DNA of 64,000 nt, from assembly GCA_021845905.1 (NCBI GenBank), contig JAJZVA010000003.1, positions 198,300-262,299 on the forward strand, written 5' to 3'. Numbering within the stretch: the first letter of the stretch is position 1; each line of letters begins with the position of its first letter. The notes under the pieces are model-generated. The model had not been told where the DNA came from and ran no database searches. It saw only the letters and a list, made by a program, of their open reading frames with translations. Below, piece by piece: positions 26,569 to 39,853 of this stretch. Position numbers and translations under genes: made by a program. The stretch comes from Pseudomonadota bacterium (GTDB lineage: Bacteria > Pseudomonadota > Alphaproteobacteria > Micavibrionales > UBA2020).

Positions 26569-29500
26569 ATGCCCCATTTTCTGCCTTCTTTCTTCTTTTA
26601 CAAACAGGCGGCCGCTCCCTTCGCGCACGGCGTCTACAAAACAGATCTGGTTTTTCTTTCTTATATGGTGGCGAGCGCCGCCTCTTACGTCGCTCTTTTC
26701 ATGACCCGCTGCATGGTCGAGGCGGATCATCCGAAGGAAAAAAGGCTCTTTCACTGGGGCGGCGCATTCGCCATGGGCGCAGGCATCTGGGCAATGCACT
26801 TCATCGGCATGCTGTCTTATAAAATGCGCATGGAAGTCGATTACAACCCGCTCATCACTTTTATCTCTTTTCTCATCGCCGCCGTCGTGGCCTATAACGT
26901 TTTCGGCATCGTCGGCCACGAGAAGCTGACATGGCGCGCCTGGCTCGCCGGGGCCGTACTGCTCGGTTTCGGCATATGCACGATGCATTACACGGGGATG
27001 GCCGCCATGGAGATGGATGCCAGCCTGCGCTATATCCCTTCCATTTTCATTCTCTCCGTGGGTGTCGCGGTGGCCGCCGCCGGCGCGGCGCTATGGATCT
27101 CTTTCGCGCTCGCGCGCCATGACGGAAAATACAAATATGCATACCGCGTGATGGCGGCCCTGATCATGGGCGTCGCCGTTTGCGGAATGCATTACACGGG
27201 CATGATGGCCGCCGTCATTCAGCCTTATGCGAATTGCAATTACGATCCGCAGCAAAGCTTTGACGTCATGGCGCTGACGATCGCCATGGCCACCGCCCTT
27301 ATCCTCCTCACGGCGGCGCTGGGCGGCCTCTATAAAAAAGGCGGCGACAGGGGGTTTGCGCTCAAAATCAACAGGTTCGTCAGCACATTGAACACTTCGC
27401 GCCATCGGGCCGTTTTCTTCATCTGCGTCGGCATGCTGTTCATGCTTCCTTTCCTGGACCTGGTCCATGGCGCGGTCGTCGACGCAGGCATGAGGGTGGA
27501 GCGCGCACGCGAAAAGATCTGCTGGATAGGGGAGCAGCGCGCGGGCATGCATCTTCTTTCCAGCATGCAGAAAATGCGCGAGATGCAAGCGTTGTCAGGG
27601 CCCGCCGCCAGGAAACTGCGCGGGCGGGCGGCGGAGAGCGTCCATAGGGCCGTCGCCGGAGTCAGCAATGCCTTGCAACAGTGCTATTCGACGCCGGTCA
27701 TACGCCAGAGCTGGGATATCGCGCGGAGAAACATAGAAAGAGGCCTGTCGAAAAAAAACACCGAAACAACCGGACAATGGGTCGATTACGCGGCGGACAT
27801 ATCCGGTGCAAGCGAGTTCCTGCGCTCCTTGCAGGATATATCCGTAGAAAAAACAAGGCGGCGCGCGGGGGCGCATTACCTGCAAAACCTTCTTGTCTGG
27901 CCGCTTCCCTCGGCGATGGAGGCGCTCTGGCAGCTCGGAACGGTTGCAAACAAAAACCCTTCCGCTTCCGGTCATGAAGAAATAACAGCCCTGACGCGCC
28001 TCCTTCTCTTCCGGCAAGACGAGATGGGCGTCATGATGCAGGGCGCCGCCATGGACAATGCCATCATGCCCCTCGCCGCGTTATACGATGGATGGGTTGT
28101 TCCCTCATATGAAAGGGTTTTCGCGCGACTTGACGAGCTTGTCAAAAACAAGGCGCGCGCCCTGCCCGCGGCGCGGACGCATATCGCCGCGACCGTCGGC
28201 GTATCGCAAATGTTCTACAATCAGGGCCTGGGGAAACTGTCCGATTTTTATGCGCGCCAGGAAAAGTCGGCGTTGCGTGAAAGGACGCTTTTGCTCTCGT
28301 CGACGGCCATCGCGTTTCCCGGCGTCATCATCCTTTTCCTGATCCTGTACCGCGGCCTGATCGTCCTTGAAGACTCGCGGAAAAAGATGCTTATCCTCAA
28401 GGAAAACGCGGAACAGGCGAGCAGCGCGAAAACGGAGTTCCTCGCCAACATGTCGCACGAGTTGCGCACGCCGCTCAACAGCATTCTCGGCATGGCCCAG
28501 CTTCTGGAAGGAACGGAGCTGCGCCCCAACCAGCGGGAATTCGTCGAATCCCTGTCGCGCTCGTCGCGCACATTGCTCGAAATCGTCAACGATATCCTCG
28601 ATATCTCGAAGATCGAAACGGGAGAAATGGCTCTCGAACGCGTCGGGTTTGACGCCGCATACGCCATCGGCAGCGTCGTTTACAACCTGAAACCCCTCGC
28701 CGACGGCAAGGGTCTCAGTCTCGCCTGCCACATGCAGGACGGGCGCATGCCTTATGTCGTCGGCGATCTGCTGCGCTTCACCCGCATCGTGACCAACCTT
28801 CTCAGCAACGCCCTCAAATACACCGAGGTGGGTGGCGTCGACGTGCGTGTTTCATGGCGCGAAACCCAAAGGAACAGCGTCGTCCTGCTGTGCGATGTCG
28901 AGGACACAGGCATAGGCATCCCGAAAGACAAGCAGGAGAGCATCTTTCAAAAATTCGTGCAGGCCGATGCCTCGCACGCGCGCAAATACGGCGGCACGGG
29001 GCTCGGCCTTGCGATCACCAGGGAACTTGTGGACATGATGGGCGGAGAGATCAGCGTCGAAAGCGAAGTCGGCAAGGGCTCCGTCTTCCGTTTTTGCCTG
29101 CCGTTCAGGACCACGAACGAGATAACGCCGGAACGCCGCAGCCGCAAATTGCAGAAAAAGTTCTCCGGGATCATACCGCCCGCCGCCGCGCGCGTCCTGA
29201 TCGCCGAGGATCACCGCGCAAACCAGATCTTCATCCGGCACGTCATGGAGAAGTTCGGCATAAGCAACTTCAGGATCGTCAACAACGGCAACGAAGCCGT
29301 GTCCTGCTACCGCGAAAGCGACTGGGACATGATCCTGATGGACGGACAAATGCCGGAGAAGAGCGGCTACGAGGCGACCCAGGACATCCGCGCCTTCGAG
29401 CTGAAAACCGGGAAACACGTGCCGATCGTCGCGCTGACGGCCAATGCCATGGCGGGCGAGCGCGAGGTATGCCTGCGTTACGGCATGGACGATTATATCA

Positions 29501-29937
29501 GCAAGCCGATCGACCTTGCGGAACTGCGGGAGATCATGTCGCAATGGCTACGCTTCGAAGACGCTCCGGAAAAAACGCCGCGGGAGGAATCAGGCGGCGG
29601 CGCGTCTTTCCCGATCGACCTGTCCGGCCTTCGCGCCCTGAGCGACGGCGATGCGGAGATGCAGCGCGAGCTTCTCGCGGCCTTCGTTTTCGAGTCGGAC
29701 AAGAATGTCGGGAATCTTGAAAAGTCGCACGCCGGTAACGACATGCTCATGTGGAAGGAATCCGCGCACGCCATGAAGGGCGGCGCGGCAACGGCAGGCG
29801 CGGAACTTCTCCGCCAGCTTTGCGCCGCGGCGCAGGCTTTCGAAGGCGACGCCGACGCCCGCGCGCGGCTTCTTGCCGATATCAGGGAGGAATACGCGTC
29901 CGTCCTGCGCTACTTGAAGCAGGAAAAGCTGATTTAA
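26569..29937 (+). CDS. MHYT-domain hybrid sensor histidine kinase
   Basis: A 1122-residue membrane phosphorelay protein. Residues 1-250 form the seven-helix MHYT sensor, with repeated AMHFIGM, TMHYTGM and GMHYTGM motifs, thought to bind metal and sense a diatomic gas. A periplasmic helical domain (about 300-585) and another membrane helix follow. HisKA carries [12 protein letters not shown] (His near 630), then an HATPase, a receiver ([11 protein letters not shown], Asp near 923) and an HPt domain ([13 protein letters not shown], His near 1066). The TAGGAGGTAAG site gives a strong start. A complete His-Asp-His relay in one chain needs an outside receiver, and the divergent receiver protein is the obvious candidate. 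Confidence 0.93.
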   Translation: MPHFLPSFFFYKQAAAPFAHGVYKTDLVFLSYMVASAASYVALFMTRCMVEADHPKEKRLFHWGGAFAMGAGIWAMHFIGMLSYKMRMEVDYNPLITFISFLIAAVVAYNVFGIVGHEKLTWRAWLAGAVLLGFGICTMHYTGMAAMEMDASLRYIPSIFILSVGVAVAAAGAALWISFALARHDGKYKYAYRVMAALIMGVAVCGMHYTGMMAAVIQPYANCNYDPQQSFDVMALTIAMATALILLTAALGGLYKKGGDRGFALKINRFVSTLNTSRHRAVFFICVGMLFMLPFLDLVHGAVVDAGMRVERAREKICWIGEQRAGMHLLSSMQKMREMQALSGPAARKLRGRAAESVHRAVAGVSNALQQCYSTPVIRQSWDIARRNIERGLSKKNTETTGQWVDYAADISGASEFLRSLQDISVEKTRRRAGAHYLQNLLVWPLPSAMEALWQLGTVANKNPSASGHEEITALTRLLLFRQDEMGVMMQGAAMDNAIMPLAALYDGWVVPSYERVFARLDELVKNKARALPAARTHIAATVGVSQMFYNQGLGKLSDFYARQEKSALRERTLLLSSTAIAFPGVIILFLILYRGLIVLEDSRKKMLILKENAEQASSAKTEFLANMSHELRTPLNSILGMAQLLEGTELRPNQREFVESLSRSSRTLLEIVNDILDISKIETGEMALERVGFDAAYAIGSVVYNLKPLADGKGLSLACHMQDGRMPYVVGDLLRFTRIVTNLLSNALKYTEVGGVDVRVSWRETQRNSVVLLCDVEDTGIGIPKDKQESIFQKFVQADASHARKYGGTGLGLAITRELVDMMGGEISVESEVGKGSVFRFCLPFRTTNEITPERRSRKLQKKFSGIIPPAAARVLIAEDHRANQIFIRHVMEKFGISNFRIVNNGNEAVSCYRESDWDMILMDGQMPEKSGYEATQDIRAFELKTGKHVPIVALTANAMAGEREVCLRYGMDDYISKPIDLAELREIMSQWLRFEDAPEKTPREESGGGASFPIDLSGLRALSDGDAEMQRELLAAFVFESDKNVGNLEKSHAGNDMLMWKESAHAMKGGAATAGAELLRQLCAAAQAFEGDADARARLLADIREEYASVLRYLKQEKLI

Positions 29938-30034
29938 ACCCGCTGCGTGCGACAATTTGAATTGAATCCCGCCCGCGGCGCGGCTTATAATTCAGCCATC
30001 CGGTCAACATCGCAATAAAAAAAGGCCTCCCGCC

Positions 30035-30553
30035 ATGGACACGATCCGCCGTATCTATCACCGCCTGCAGGAAGAAGAGCTTTCGTTGCTCAGGCAGCTG
30101 CGCGCGAAGCGGCGTGCGCGCCTGACGCAATCCGAATACACGGAACCGCGCCTCAGCCTCGGCGACCGCATCGCGGACGGCGTGGCGGCGACGATGGGCT
30201 CATGGCCGTTCATCATCACCCAAAGCCTGATCCTCATCGGCTGGATGATCCTCAACATCACCGCCTACATGCATCACTGGGACCCTTATCCCTTTATCCT
30301 GCTCAATCTCGCGCTGTTGTTTCAGGCCGCCTATGCCGCGCCCTTCATCATGATGAGCCAGAACCGGCAGGCGGCGCTCGACCGCCGCGACGCGCGGCAC
30401 GATTACGACGTCAACGTCAAGGCGGAGCTGGAAATAGAGCTTTTGCACCAGAAGATAGACCATCTCCGCGCGACGGAAGTGCAGGAACTGATCAATATCA
30501 TCCGGCGGCTGGAGGCGGAACTGATCGCGGCGCGCGCGCCGGATGAAGGCTGA
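30035..30553 (+). CDS. DUF1003 membrane protein
   Basis: A 172-residue protein with two membrane helices near residues 60-80 and 85-110 (WPFIITQSLILIGWMILN, then ILLNLALLFQAAYAAPFIMM), the FIMMSQNRQ motif and a long C-terminal coiled coil. These are the hallmarks of DUF1003. The family's function is unknown. It follows the MHYT kinase after 97 bases and may be cotranscribed. Confidence 0.88.
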   Translation: MDTIRRIYHRLQEEELSLLRQLRAKRRARLTQSEYTEPRLSLGDRIADGVAATMGSWPFIITQSLILIGWMILNITAYMHHWDPYPFILLNLALLFQAAYAAPFIMMSQNRQAALDRRDARHDYDVNVKAELEIELLHQKIDHLRATEVQELINIIRRLEAELIAARAPDEG

Positions 30554-30576
30554 TCCCGTAGCGGCGCGCTACCGTT

Positions 30577-32019
30577 CTACATCGTTCTGGTTATTCTGAG
30601 TCCGACTTCGGTCGTGGTATTGTCGGGTTCCATTCCGATATGCCCCGGATCTCCCGGAATGGGGACCACGTTGGAATCCTTTATGTGCCAGTAATCAAAC
30701 CATGGCCCCACCGACCAGCCGGACTGCTGAAACATGACGCTGCCGCGCAGCCCCATCCCGTGGCTTTGATGGTTGACGATATTCCCATAGGCCGCATTGG
30801 CATCCGAAAGATAGGATTTTTGCGTCCCCGCGGTGAAAAAATCATACTCGGTGTTCACCGACAGCCGCGCCGCGTCCGTCAGCCTGAAGCGCGATGTAAG
30901 CCCTATCGGAATATATTGATAGGTGCTTTGACGACGGTAGCCCGCCGAGCCAAGACTGGTGAGGCCGCGCGCGTCGTTATAAAGATAACGAAAGCCGTAA
31001 CCGGTATAGGGCGAAAGGTCGACCGGGCCGTAGGTATAGTCCTTGCCGATCAGCCCGCGTATCTCCCAGATATTGTTCGTCTGGCCCGAAGCGGTGCCGC
31101 TGGCGCTGCTGTAATGGGCCGGGCCCAGCGCAAACCTGCCGTCGAGACGAAAATAAGCATCGGACAATCCTTGCAAAGGCGGCGTGGTATAGGCCGCCGT
31201 TACCCCCATCGGATAGCTTGAAATATCCACGAAGGGATTGGCGTTGCCCGTCTGCTCCCTGTATTTGTAGCGCGATATCTCAAGCCCGAACGTGAAGCCG
31301 GACCAGGTGGAGAGGTCATTTCTCCGATATGCCGCGCGCGGCGCTGGCGCTACCGGTACGGCCTTTGCTTGTTCGGCTGGAATATTTTGCGAAACCGTTT
31401 CCTGCGGCGAAGATGGAGCGGCAATTGGTTCAGGAGCTTGGGGCTGGATTGTTGTCTCCTGCACCGCAGGCGGCGGCGCACGATCAGGCAAAGCGACAGC
31501 GGCGGATACGAGAGCATCCACATTGATCATAGCGGAAGACAACTGCCCCACCGCGCCTTTTTGCACGATCACGCCAAGACCACCCTGATGCGTCACGAAA
31601 AGCACCGCGGAAGCGGGATTGTTCCCTCCGTCGACGCAGGCCGTGTCCGCCTGAAGCGTCGTGACATCGCCCGTGCGGCGCGGTTGTCCCAGTCTTTCGG
31701 CGAACTGGCCTTTGCAGGAGAAGGATATACCCTGCAGATAAAGCTCCGCCGTTTTCATGAGATCACCGCCAGGAAGCGGCGCAAGCTCCCGCGCAGATCC
31801 CTGCAGATTGTTTGCCCTCCAGTAGAAAGCATGGCTGTCAACACCGGTCTCGAGCTGTTGCGCCGTCGTCACATGTGAAGAGACCAGTATGTTTTGAAGA
31901 TCGCTCATCATCGGAGAGGATGTGGCGGCAAGTGCGCCGGTGGACGAACAAATCCCTTGCGCCAATGCGCACCAGAAAGCCCCTATAACATAAGGCCTGA
32001 AACACCTCCGCCCGGTCAT
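30577..32019 (-). CDS. Predicted outer-membrane beta-barrel protein
   Basis: About 480 residues. The signal sequence (VIGAFWCALAQGICSSTGALA) is followed by a globular domain (about 40-195), a Pro/Gln-rich linker and a C-terminal barrel of roughly 240 residues made of alternating aromatic strands. Internal strand ends such as SGFTFGLEISRYKY, AYFRLDGRFAL and VGPWFDYWHI resemble porin or autotransporter barrels. The start at 32019 directly precedes the signal peptide. The open frame continues to 32121 only because of a 21-bp tandem repeat divisible by three. Function is unknown. Confidence 0.65.
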   Translation of the reverse strand: MTGRRCFRPYVIGAFWCALAQGICSSTGALAATSSPMMSDLQNILVSSHVTTAQQLETGVDSHAFYWRANNLQGSARELAPLPGGDLMKTAELYLQGISFSCKGQFAERLGQPRRTGDVTTLQADTACVDGGNNPASAVLFVTHQGGLGVIVQKGAVGQLSSAMINVDALVSAAVALPDRAPPPAVQETTIQPQAPEPIAAPSSPQETVSQNIPAEQAKAVPVAPAPRAAYRRNDLSTWSGFTFGLEISRYKYREQTGNANPFVDISSYPMGVTAAYTTPPLQGLSDAYFRLDGRFALGPAHYSSASGTASGQTNNIWEIRGLIGKDYTYGPVDLSPYTGYGFRYLYNDARGLTSLGSAGYRRQSTYQYIPIGLTSRFRLTDAARLSVNTEYDFFTAGTQKSYLSDANAAYGNIVNHQSHGMGLRGSVMFQQSGWSVGPWFDYWHIKDSNVVPIPGDPGHIGMEPDNTTTEVGLRITRTM

Positions 32020-32041
32020 CCTGATGAAATCGCCTCCGTAT

Positions 32042-32104
32042 AAATATAATTCCGTTCTAAATAAATATAATTCCGTTCTAAATAAATATAATTCCGTTCT
32101 AAAA
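32042..32104. repeat. Three tandem 21-bp repeats upstream of the barrel gene
   Basis: Copies at 32042-32062, 32063-32083 and 32084-32104 are identical except for the last base of the third. Each contains AATATAATTCCGTTCT. They lie 23 bases before the chosen start of the barrel gene. They could be a phase-variable promoter or regulator-binding array, since TATAAT occurs within each copy on the plus strand. On the minus strand they read in frame as FRTELYL, which explains the artificially long open frame. Confidence 0.85.
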
Positions 32105-32224
32105 ATACGGGTAGCGCGCAAGGCTCCCCGTGCCTTGAATTATACTTATTGTTTTCCGCACCCGAGGCAAGCTTTTTCTCGCGGCGCGGACGGCGAATTT
32201 CCGGATCACAAACTCACGGAAAAA

Positions 32225-33007
32225 TCACTGCATGAACCAGCCGTGGCTGACGACCATCGACTGTCCGGTCAGCGCATTGCTTTCGAACCCGGCGAAGAAC
32301 AGCGCGACTTCCGCCACGTCCTGCACGGTGGTGAACTCGCCATCGACGGTTTCCTTGAGCATGACGTTCTTGATGACGTCCGCTTCGCTGATGCCCAGTT
32401 CCTTCGCCTGCTCGGGGATCTGCTTGTCGACCAGCGGCGTGCGCACAAAACCGGGGCAGATGACGTTGGCGCGCACGCCGTGCGCCGCGCCTTCCTTGGC
32501 GATGACCTTGCAAAGGCCTTCCAGCCCGTGCTTGGCGGTGACGTAAGGGGCTTTCAGCTTCGACGCTTCCTTGGAATGCACCGACCCCATGTAAATGATG
32601 CTGCCGCCCGTGCCCTGCTTGTACATATGCCGGATCGCGGCGCGGGTGGTGAGAAAAGCGCCGTCGAGATGGATGGCGAGCAGCTTTTTCCATTTCGCGA
32701 ATTCAAAATCCTCGATCGGCGCGACGATCTGGATGCCAGCGTTGCTGACGAGGATGTCGATCTTGCCGAATTTGGCCGCCGCGGCTTCGACGCCGGCATT
32801 GACCTGTTCTTCATTGGCGACATCCATCGCGACCGCCATGGTGTTGCCTCCGCTGGGATCGAGCGCCTTGATGGCGGCGGTGGCGGCGTCGGGGTTAAGG
32901 TCGGCGATAACGACCTTCGCGCCTTCGCGCAGGTAGGTTTTGGCGATTTCATAGCCGATGCCGCTGGCGGCGCCGGTGACAATGGCAACTTTGTCTTTCA
33001 AACGCAT
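32225..33007 (-). CDS. D-3-hydroxybutyrate dehydrogenase (SDR)
   Basis: A 260-residue short-chain dehydrogenase that oxidises 3-hydroxybutyrate to acetoacetate with NAD+. The cofactor loop is TGAASGIG; the catalytic set is Asn in NAGI, Ser in IIYMGSVHS, and Tyr-x-x-x-Lys in YVTAKHG. The LNPDAA and [12 protein letters not shown] segments are typical of bacterial BdhA. It lies 32 bases downstream of an acetoacetate decarboxylase on the same strand, matching a ketone-body or PHB-degradation role. Confidence 0.9.
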   Translation of the reverse strand: MRLKDKVAIVTGAASGIGYEIAKTYLREGAKVVIADLNPDAATAAIKALDPSGGNTMAVAMDVANEEQVNAGVEAAAAKFGKIDILVSNAGIQIVAPIEDFEFAKWKKLLAIHLDGAFLTTRAAIRHMYKQGTGGSIIYMGSVHSKEASKLKAPYVTAKHGLEGLCKVIAKEGAAHGVRANVICPGFVRTPLVDKQIPEQAKELGISEADVIKNVMLKETVDGEFTTVQDVAEVALFFAGFESNALTGQSMVVSHGWFMQ

Positions 33008-33039
33008 GGTGTGTTCTCCTTATGAAGGGTTGCGGGGTT

Positions 33040-33777
33040 TCAGGCGAGGTAATCGTGCACGACCGTGCCGAGGCCGAGCGTGAGGTCGGAAAGAATATGC
33101 ACGGCGGACACGACCTCCAGCACCGGAAGATCGGCGACGGGGGCGAGCGCGTGGGCGAAGAGCTGCAACGCCGCGGGGCCCGTCCAAGCGCCCTTGAGGT
33201 TGACGTCTTCCATGTAATATTCGACAAGCTCGCAAATGCGCGGCGTGCCGTCGACATGCGGCAAGATCTTGAGCAGATACCCCGGCTCGGCCATCGCCTT
33301 CTTCACGGCGGCAAGGTCGGCCTGCCTGTGCTTGTACCCCATGGTGGCGGTGGCGACGCGGATGCGCCCGTAATCCAGCGTGCCGACCAGCGTGTCCGTC
33401 TCCGCTTCCAGCACCGGGTTGGCGAGCACTTTCGGAAAGCCCCACAATTCGCGGCCGCCGGCGATCGGCGGATGGTCGTTGAGGAACATGCGGTGCACGT
33501 AGCCGCCCTTCTTGCCTTTGAACGTGACGGGAATGACCTGCCCGCTTTCCGTGTAATCGCCGAAACCGGTCGAATCCGGCATGCGGATGAATTCATACTT
33601 CACCAGCGGCTCGGTCGCTTCCAGCGGTTCGGGCACGGCGGCGCGGAGCTTTTCCATGTCGGTGCGGTAGGTGATGATCATGAACTCGCGGTCGACGAAA
33701 CGGTACGGCCCCGGCGGATAGGCATGGTTTGAAAATGGCATGCAGAACGCATTCTTGCGGACGTCTTCGGCTTTCAT
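33040..33777 (-). CDS. Acetoacetate decarboxylase
   Basis: A 245-residue enzyme converting acetoacetate to acetone and CO2 through a Schiff base. The active-site Lys lies in [10 protein letters not shown], with [12 protein letters not shown] before it and a conserved FREFM-like opening ([11 protein letters not shown]). The start at 33777 ([11 protein letters not shown]) matches the family, and the extension to 33840 overlaps the patatin gene. It is situated between bdhA and the patatin gene. Confidence 0.9.
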   Translation of the reverse strand: MKAEDVRKNAFCMPFSNHAYPPGPYRFVDREFMIITYRTDMEKLRAAVPEPLEATEPLVKYEFIRMPDSTGFGDYTESGQVIPVTFKGKKGGYVHRMFLNDHPPIAGGRELWGFPKVLANPVLEAETDTLVGTLDYGRIRVATATMGYKHRQADLAAVKKAMAEPGYLLKILPHVDGTPRICELVEYYMEDVNLKGAWTGPAALQLFAHALAPVADLPVLEVVSAVHILSDLTLGLGTVVHDYLA

Positions 33778-33796
33778 GGCGTTGCTCCCCGGATGT

Positions 33797-35026
33797 TTAT
33801 CTCGACCTGTAAAAATCGAAAATCTCGATGCCGCCGGCATTGGCCGGCTTGCGGAAGATTTCCTCGTGGCGCAGGCTGCGGCGGGTGTCGTGTATGCCGG
33901 CGTTCCAGTGCTCCTCCATCGTCGCGCGCGAAAACTCGAAGTCCTTCGAATATCCCTCGTAGAATTTGGCGTGATAGATCAGGTGCACGATGTGATATTC
34001 GTTGAGGTCGGCGAAGGCGTTCAGCGTGCGCGCGCGGGGCGAGTGCTTGAGGTTGTCGGGCAGCATCTCGTAGAGCTCGGCGAAGGCGTGACGCATCTTC
34101 TGCGCGTGCTGGAAGCGCGAGGTGATGAAGCGCGTGCGGCTGGAATACTGGATTTCCTTCTGCCTTGTGGCCACTTCCATCATGTTGCGCGGATAATCGC
34201 CCTGCGCGGGCCACAGATCGATCTGGAAGACGAGCGTATCGCGCGGCGGATCGTCCATCACCCACTGCAACGGCGTGTTGGAGATAAGTCCGCCGTCCCA
34301 GTAATGTTGCCCATCGATCTCGACGCTCGGCAAGGCCGGCGGCAAGGCGCCGCTCGCCATGACATGCTCGGCGCGGATGCGCTCCCTGAGGCTGTCGAAA
34401 ATGATGAAATTGCCGCTTTCGACATTGACCGCGCTGGTCGTATAGCGCGTTTTGCCGTCATTCAGAATATCGAAATCGACGAATTTATGAAGCGTCTCCT
34501 TCAAGGCGGACGTATCGTAATAGCTGGCCGCCTCGCGCGAGCCTTCGGGCGAAAACTGCGGCGGCCAGGGGCGCGGGGAAAAAAATCCCGGCGCGCCGAC
34601 CGTCAGCGCGCTTATGGCGCTCATCTCGTTCCAGAACTGCCGCGCGTAGTCGCCGCCCTTATCCACCATGCTGTTGAACAGCCCGAACGCGCTCCACGGC
34701 GGCAGGGCGGTGATCTGCTCCCAGAAGCCGCGCAATTTTTCCACGCGGTGCTCCGGCCTGTTGCCGGCGATGATCGCCCCGTTGATCGCGCCGATGGAAA
34801 TGCCCGCCACCCAGTCCGGCAGCACGTCGGCTTCCGCCAGCGCGGCATAGACCCCCGCCTGATAGGCGCCGAGCGCGCCGCCGCCCTGCAACAGCAACGC
34901 TTTTGTTTCGAAAGCGCCGTTTTTATCTTTGACGGGCTGGGTTTGCGCTTTCATTCTCACCGTCCGCTTTCCGGCGGATTTTTTGCGGGCAGGTTTTTTG
35001 GAAGATGTCGCTGATTTGACAGCCAT
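33797..35026 (-). CDS. Patatin-like phospholipase with DUF3734
   Basis: A 409-residue lipid acyl hydrolase. The oxyanion loop [16 protein letters not shown], nucleophile motif GISIG, and catalytic Asp in DGGLISN are intact. The C-terminal region beyond residue 250 matches DUF3734. The N-terminus is a Lys/Arg-rich low-complexity tail. This protein is commonly encoded with 3-hydroxybutyrate dehydrogenase in alphaproteobacteria. It is the first gene of the run patatin-adc-bdhA. Confidence 0.88.
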   Translation of the reverse strand: MAVKSATSSKKPARKKSAGKRTVRMKAQTQPVKDKNGAFETKALLLQGGGALGAYQAGVYAALAEADVLPDWVAGISIGAINGAIIAGNRPEHRVEKLRGFWEQITALPPWSAFGLFNSMVDKGGDYARQFWNEMSAISALTVGAPGFFSPRPWPPQFSPEGSREAASYYDTSALKETLHKFVDFDILNDGKTRYTTSAVNVESGNFIIFDSLRERIRAEHVMASGALPPALPSVEIDGQHYWDGGLISNTPLQWVMDDPPRDTLVFQIDLWPAQGDYPRNMMEVATRQKEIQYSSRTRFITSRFQHAQKMRHAFAELYEMLPDNLKHSPRARTLNAFADLNEYHIVHLIYHAKFYEGYSKDFEFSRATMEEHWNAGIHDTRRSLRHEEIFRKPANAGGIEIFDFYRSR

Positions 35027-35321
35027 GAATTCGCTCCATAATGATCGGGCTTGTATTGCGGGGTTTGCGGACGCGGGAACCTGCGCGGTATCACATCAAT
35101 GATTGAAGGGCATCGCAACGGCGGGAGTTTGCTGCGCGGCAACAATCAAGGTAGTCCGGCCCGCCAAAGCTGTCAACCGCCAAAGACCCGTTGCCGTTGC
35201 ACATGCATGTTTCTCAGTTTTACTCATATATTTTAGTAACTTATTCATATTAATATATTTTTATATTTATAGAACAAAAATATTGATTGATTAAATATTT
35301 TGATTATGTCATGATTATGAG
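35027..35321. promoter_or_regulatory. Divergent spacer with direct repeat before the Fur-type gene
   Basis: No gene is seen in these 295 bases, which separate the patatin and Fur-family starts. Its right half is AT-rich. TGATTATG occurs twice, at 35301-35308 and 35312-35319, one helical turn apart and immediately before the ATG of the regulator. This is a candidate autoregulatory Fur/PerR-type site; a canonical PerR box is not present. Confidence 0.45.
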
Positions 35322-37912
<2,591 letters not shown>

Positions 37913-37921
37913 GATCACCCA

Positions 37922-39583
37922 TTAGGAAGCGTTTATCGCCGCAAGCTTGCCGCCGTCGACCTGATAATCAAGGGACGCCAGAGGCCGTGAAAACCAGTAC
38001 CCCTGGCCGAATCCGACATTCATGCTTTTCAGCAAGACGGCTTCGTCGGCTGTTTCTATGTGTTCGGCCACCATGCCGATCCCGAGATCAGCGCAAAGTT
38101 GCGCGAGATGGCGCACCATCATCTGGTCTTTCGGCGTATCGAAGATATGCTGCACGTAAGCCCCGTCGAGCTTGATGAAATCAACCTGCAATTTCTGCAA
38201 GTATTGATAAGAAGCGGAACCGGCGCCGAAATCGTCAAGACACACGCCGAAACCGTCGCCCTGCAACAGGCCGATGACGTTGTTCACCTTTTCAAGATTC
38301 TGAATGCCCGCCGACTCGGTGATTTCAAACGTGAGCAGGCCAGACAGCCCTTTATGCAGATCGAGCAAACGGCGCAGGTCGCTCACGAACTGATCGTTCT
38401 CGACGGACTGCCCCGAGACATTGAGCGTGAATTTATTTTCCTTCAGGTCTTTCGGCAACTTGGCCATATAATCTATGGCCTTGGCGCATACGGCGAGGTC
38501 GAAGTCCATGGCGAGGCCGACCGCTTCTCCGAAGGTGATCAGATCATAAGGCGATCCGCCGTCGCGAAAGCGCGTGAGAATCTCGTAATGCGAGATGGAA
38601 AGATCCTCAAGATGGACGATGGGCTGGAAATTGAACGAAAAATCCCGGTCGGCGATGATTTTTTTAAATGCCTGCACCTTCTCCGTGTTTTCCCTGAGGA
38701 AGCTTGAGAACCCTTCGCGCATATCGCTGATTTTCGCCGCGGCGCCCTGCCTTTCAAACGCGTTCAGGGTATAAAGTAGCGCCCGCGCGCCCTCCTTGTC
38801 ATTGAGCCTGTCGAGGGAGGCATCGACCGAAACGCTTTTGACGCGCGTGTCCGGCATGGCCGGATCCATCCCTTTCAGCAAGCTGGAAATCTGCTCCTGA
38901 AGGCCGCCGATGCCCGCGTTTTTATCGCGCAACAGGCTGTAGCGGTTGTCGGCGAGTTGCGCCACGGTTTCACTGTCGATCGCCTGCGATTTTATGAGAT
39001 CCGTCATCAGGGTGCGCATTTCTTCCCATTTGTCGGGCGAAATGCGGTCTTTCATCTCCTGCAAGTCGGGCAGCTCCAGCAAGGTCAGGTCAACCTGCCG
39101 GCCGGACTTGATGGCATCCTTGATCACCTTTTGCGTCGTCTTGATGAATTCATCCTTGTGGAGCAGAGGATTTGCGCTTTCTCTGGCAAGATTGTCTGCG
39201 CCATAGCGCTTCATGGCCGCATTGGGAACCGCCAGCGTGATATAAACGGCATCCTTCTGCGGCATTCTGATCGCCGTAAAAAGGACGGGCATGTCCTCTT
39301 TTCCGCCGGCATTCTTCAGCCCTACCAGCAAAGGCCCGCAACGGCGGCCCGGTATCATGTTATCGACCAGCGCCTTGAGAACGTCTCCGTCCTTCTCCGC
39401 GAACAGGCCCGCCCACAGCCGACCGCGCACGCCCTCTTCATCCGTTCCCGTCATCTTTTTTATTGCGCCGGAAACAAAACCGATCCTGCCGTCAGGGGCG
39501 ATTTCCATGAATAAATCGGCCGAGGCGAATGAAAACGCAAGAAAACGGTCGCGCTGTCTGACTATTCCTTCCGCTGTAGACAT
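37922..39583 (-). CDS. PAS, degenerate GGDEF and EAL domain protein
   Basis: A 553-residue c-di-GMP-linked protein. A PAS-like region occupies about 10-125, a poorly conserved region (about 150-270) may be a collapsed GGDEF, and an EAL domain covers about 310-545. The EAL signature reads YEILTRF (EIL), but catalytic residues remain: EITESAG, CLDDFGAG, KLDG, and AEHIET. Phosphodiesterase activity is therefore plausible. It converges on katG with 9 bases between. The middle region resembles the N-terminal domain of the receiver protein at 25732-26517. Confidence 0.85.
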   Translation of the reverse strand: MSTAEGIVRQRDRFLAFSFASADLFMEIAPDGRIGFVSGAIKKMTGTDEEGVRGRLWAGLFAEKDGDVLKALVDNMIPGRRCGPLLVGLKNAGGKEDMPVLFTAIRMPQKDAVYITLAVPNAAMKRYGADNLARESANPLLHKDEFIKTTQKVIKDAIKSGRQVDLTLLELPDLQEMKDRISPDKWEEMRTLMTDLIKSQAIDSETVAQLADNRYSLLRDKNAGIGGLQEQISSLLKGMDPAMPDTRVKSVSVDASLDRLNDKEGARALLYTLNAFERQGAAAKISDMREGFSSFLRENTEKVQAFKKIIADRDFSFNFQPIVHLEDLSISHYEILTRFRDGGSPYDLITFGEAVGLAMDFDLAVCAKAIDYMAKLPKDLKENKFTLNVSGQSVENDQFVSDLRRLLDLHKGLSGLLTFEITESAGIQNLEKVNNVIGLLQGDGFGVCLDDFGAGSASYQYLQKLQVDFIKLDGAYVQHIFDTPKDQMMVRHLAQLCADLGIGMVAEHIETADEAVLLKSMNVGFGQGYWFSRPLASLDYQVDGGKLAAINAS

Positions 39584-39782
39584 GTTGCGTGCCTTGATAT
39601 CCCTTGTTGTCTGGCCTTCAATTTTAATTGATCTTCGTTAAAATAATTGAAGATTCTATGAAGCCTGTAACGAGAAGATATTTCGTTGATCTATTAATTC
39701 ATTGTAATTACTAACTTATCTGAGGCTAAAACATCTAAAGACAACTTGTTCTCTCCAGCGATGATTATATCTATTTTCCCTA

Positions 39783-39811
39783 TTGACATTTAATTAATAT
39801 GTTAATATCAT
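39783..39811 (+). promoter_or_regulatory. Candidate promoter for tldD
   Basis: TTGACA (39783-39788), a 17-base spacer and TATCAT (39806-39811) match a housekeeping sigma-70-type promoter. Transcription would begin near 39818, which argues for translation from 39854 rather than from the in-frame ATG at 39812. Confidence 0.6.
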
Positions 39812-39853
39812 ATGTCACTATATTATGGAATAACATTACAAGGTATCAGTCAT

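Noticed and set aside
32019..32121. Long N-terminus of the barrel protein
   Set aside because: The extension is just the translated 21-bp repeats and stands before a clear signal peptide.
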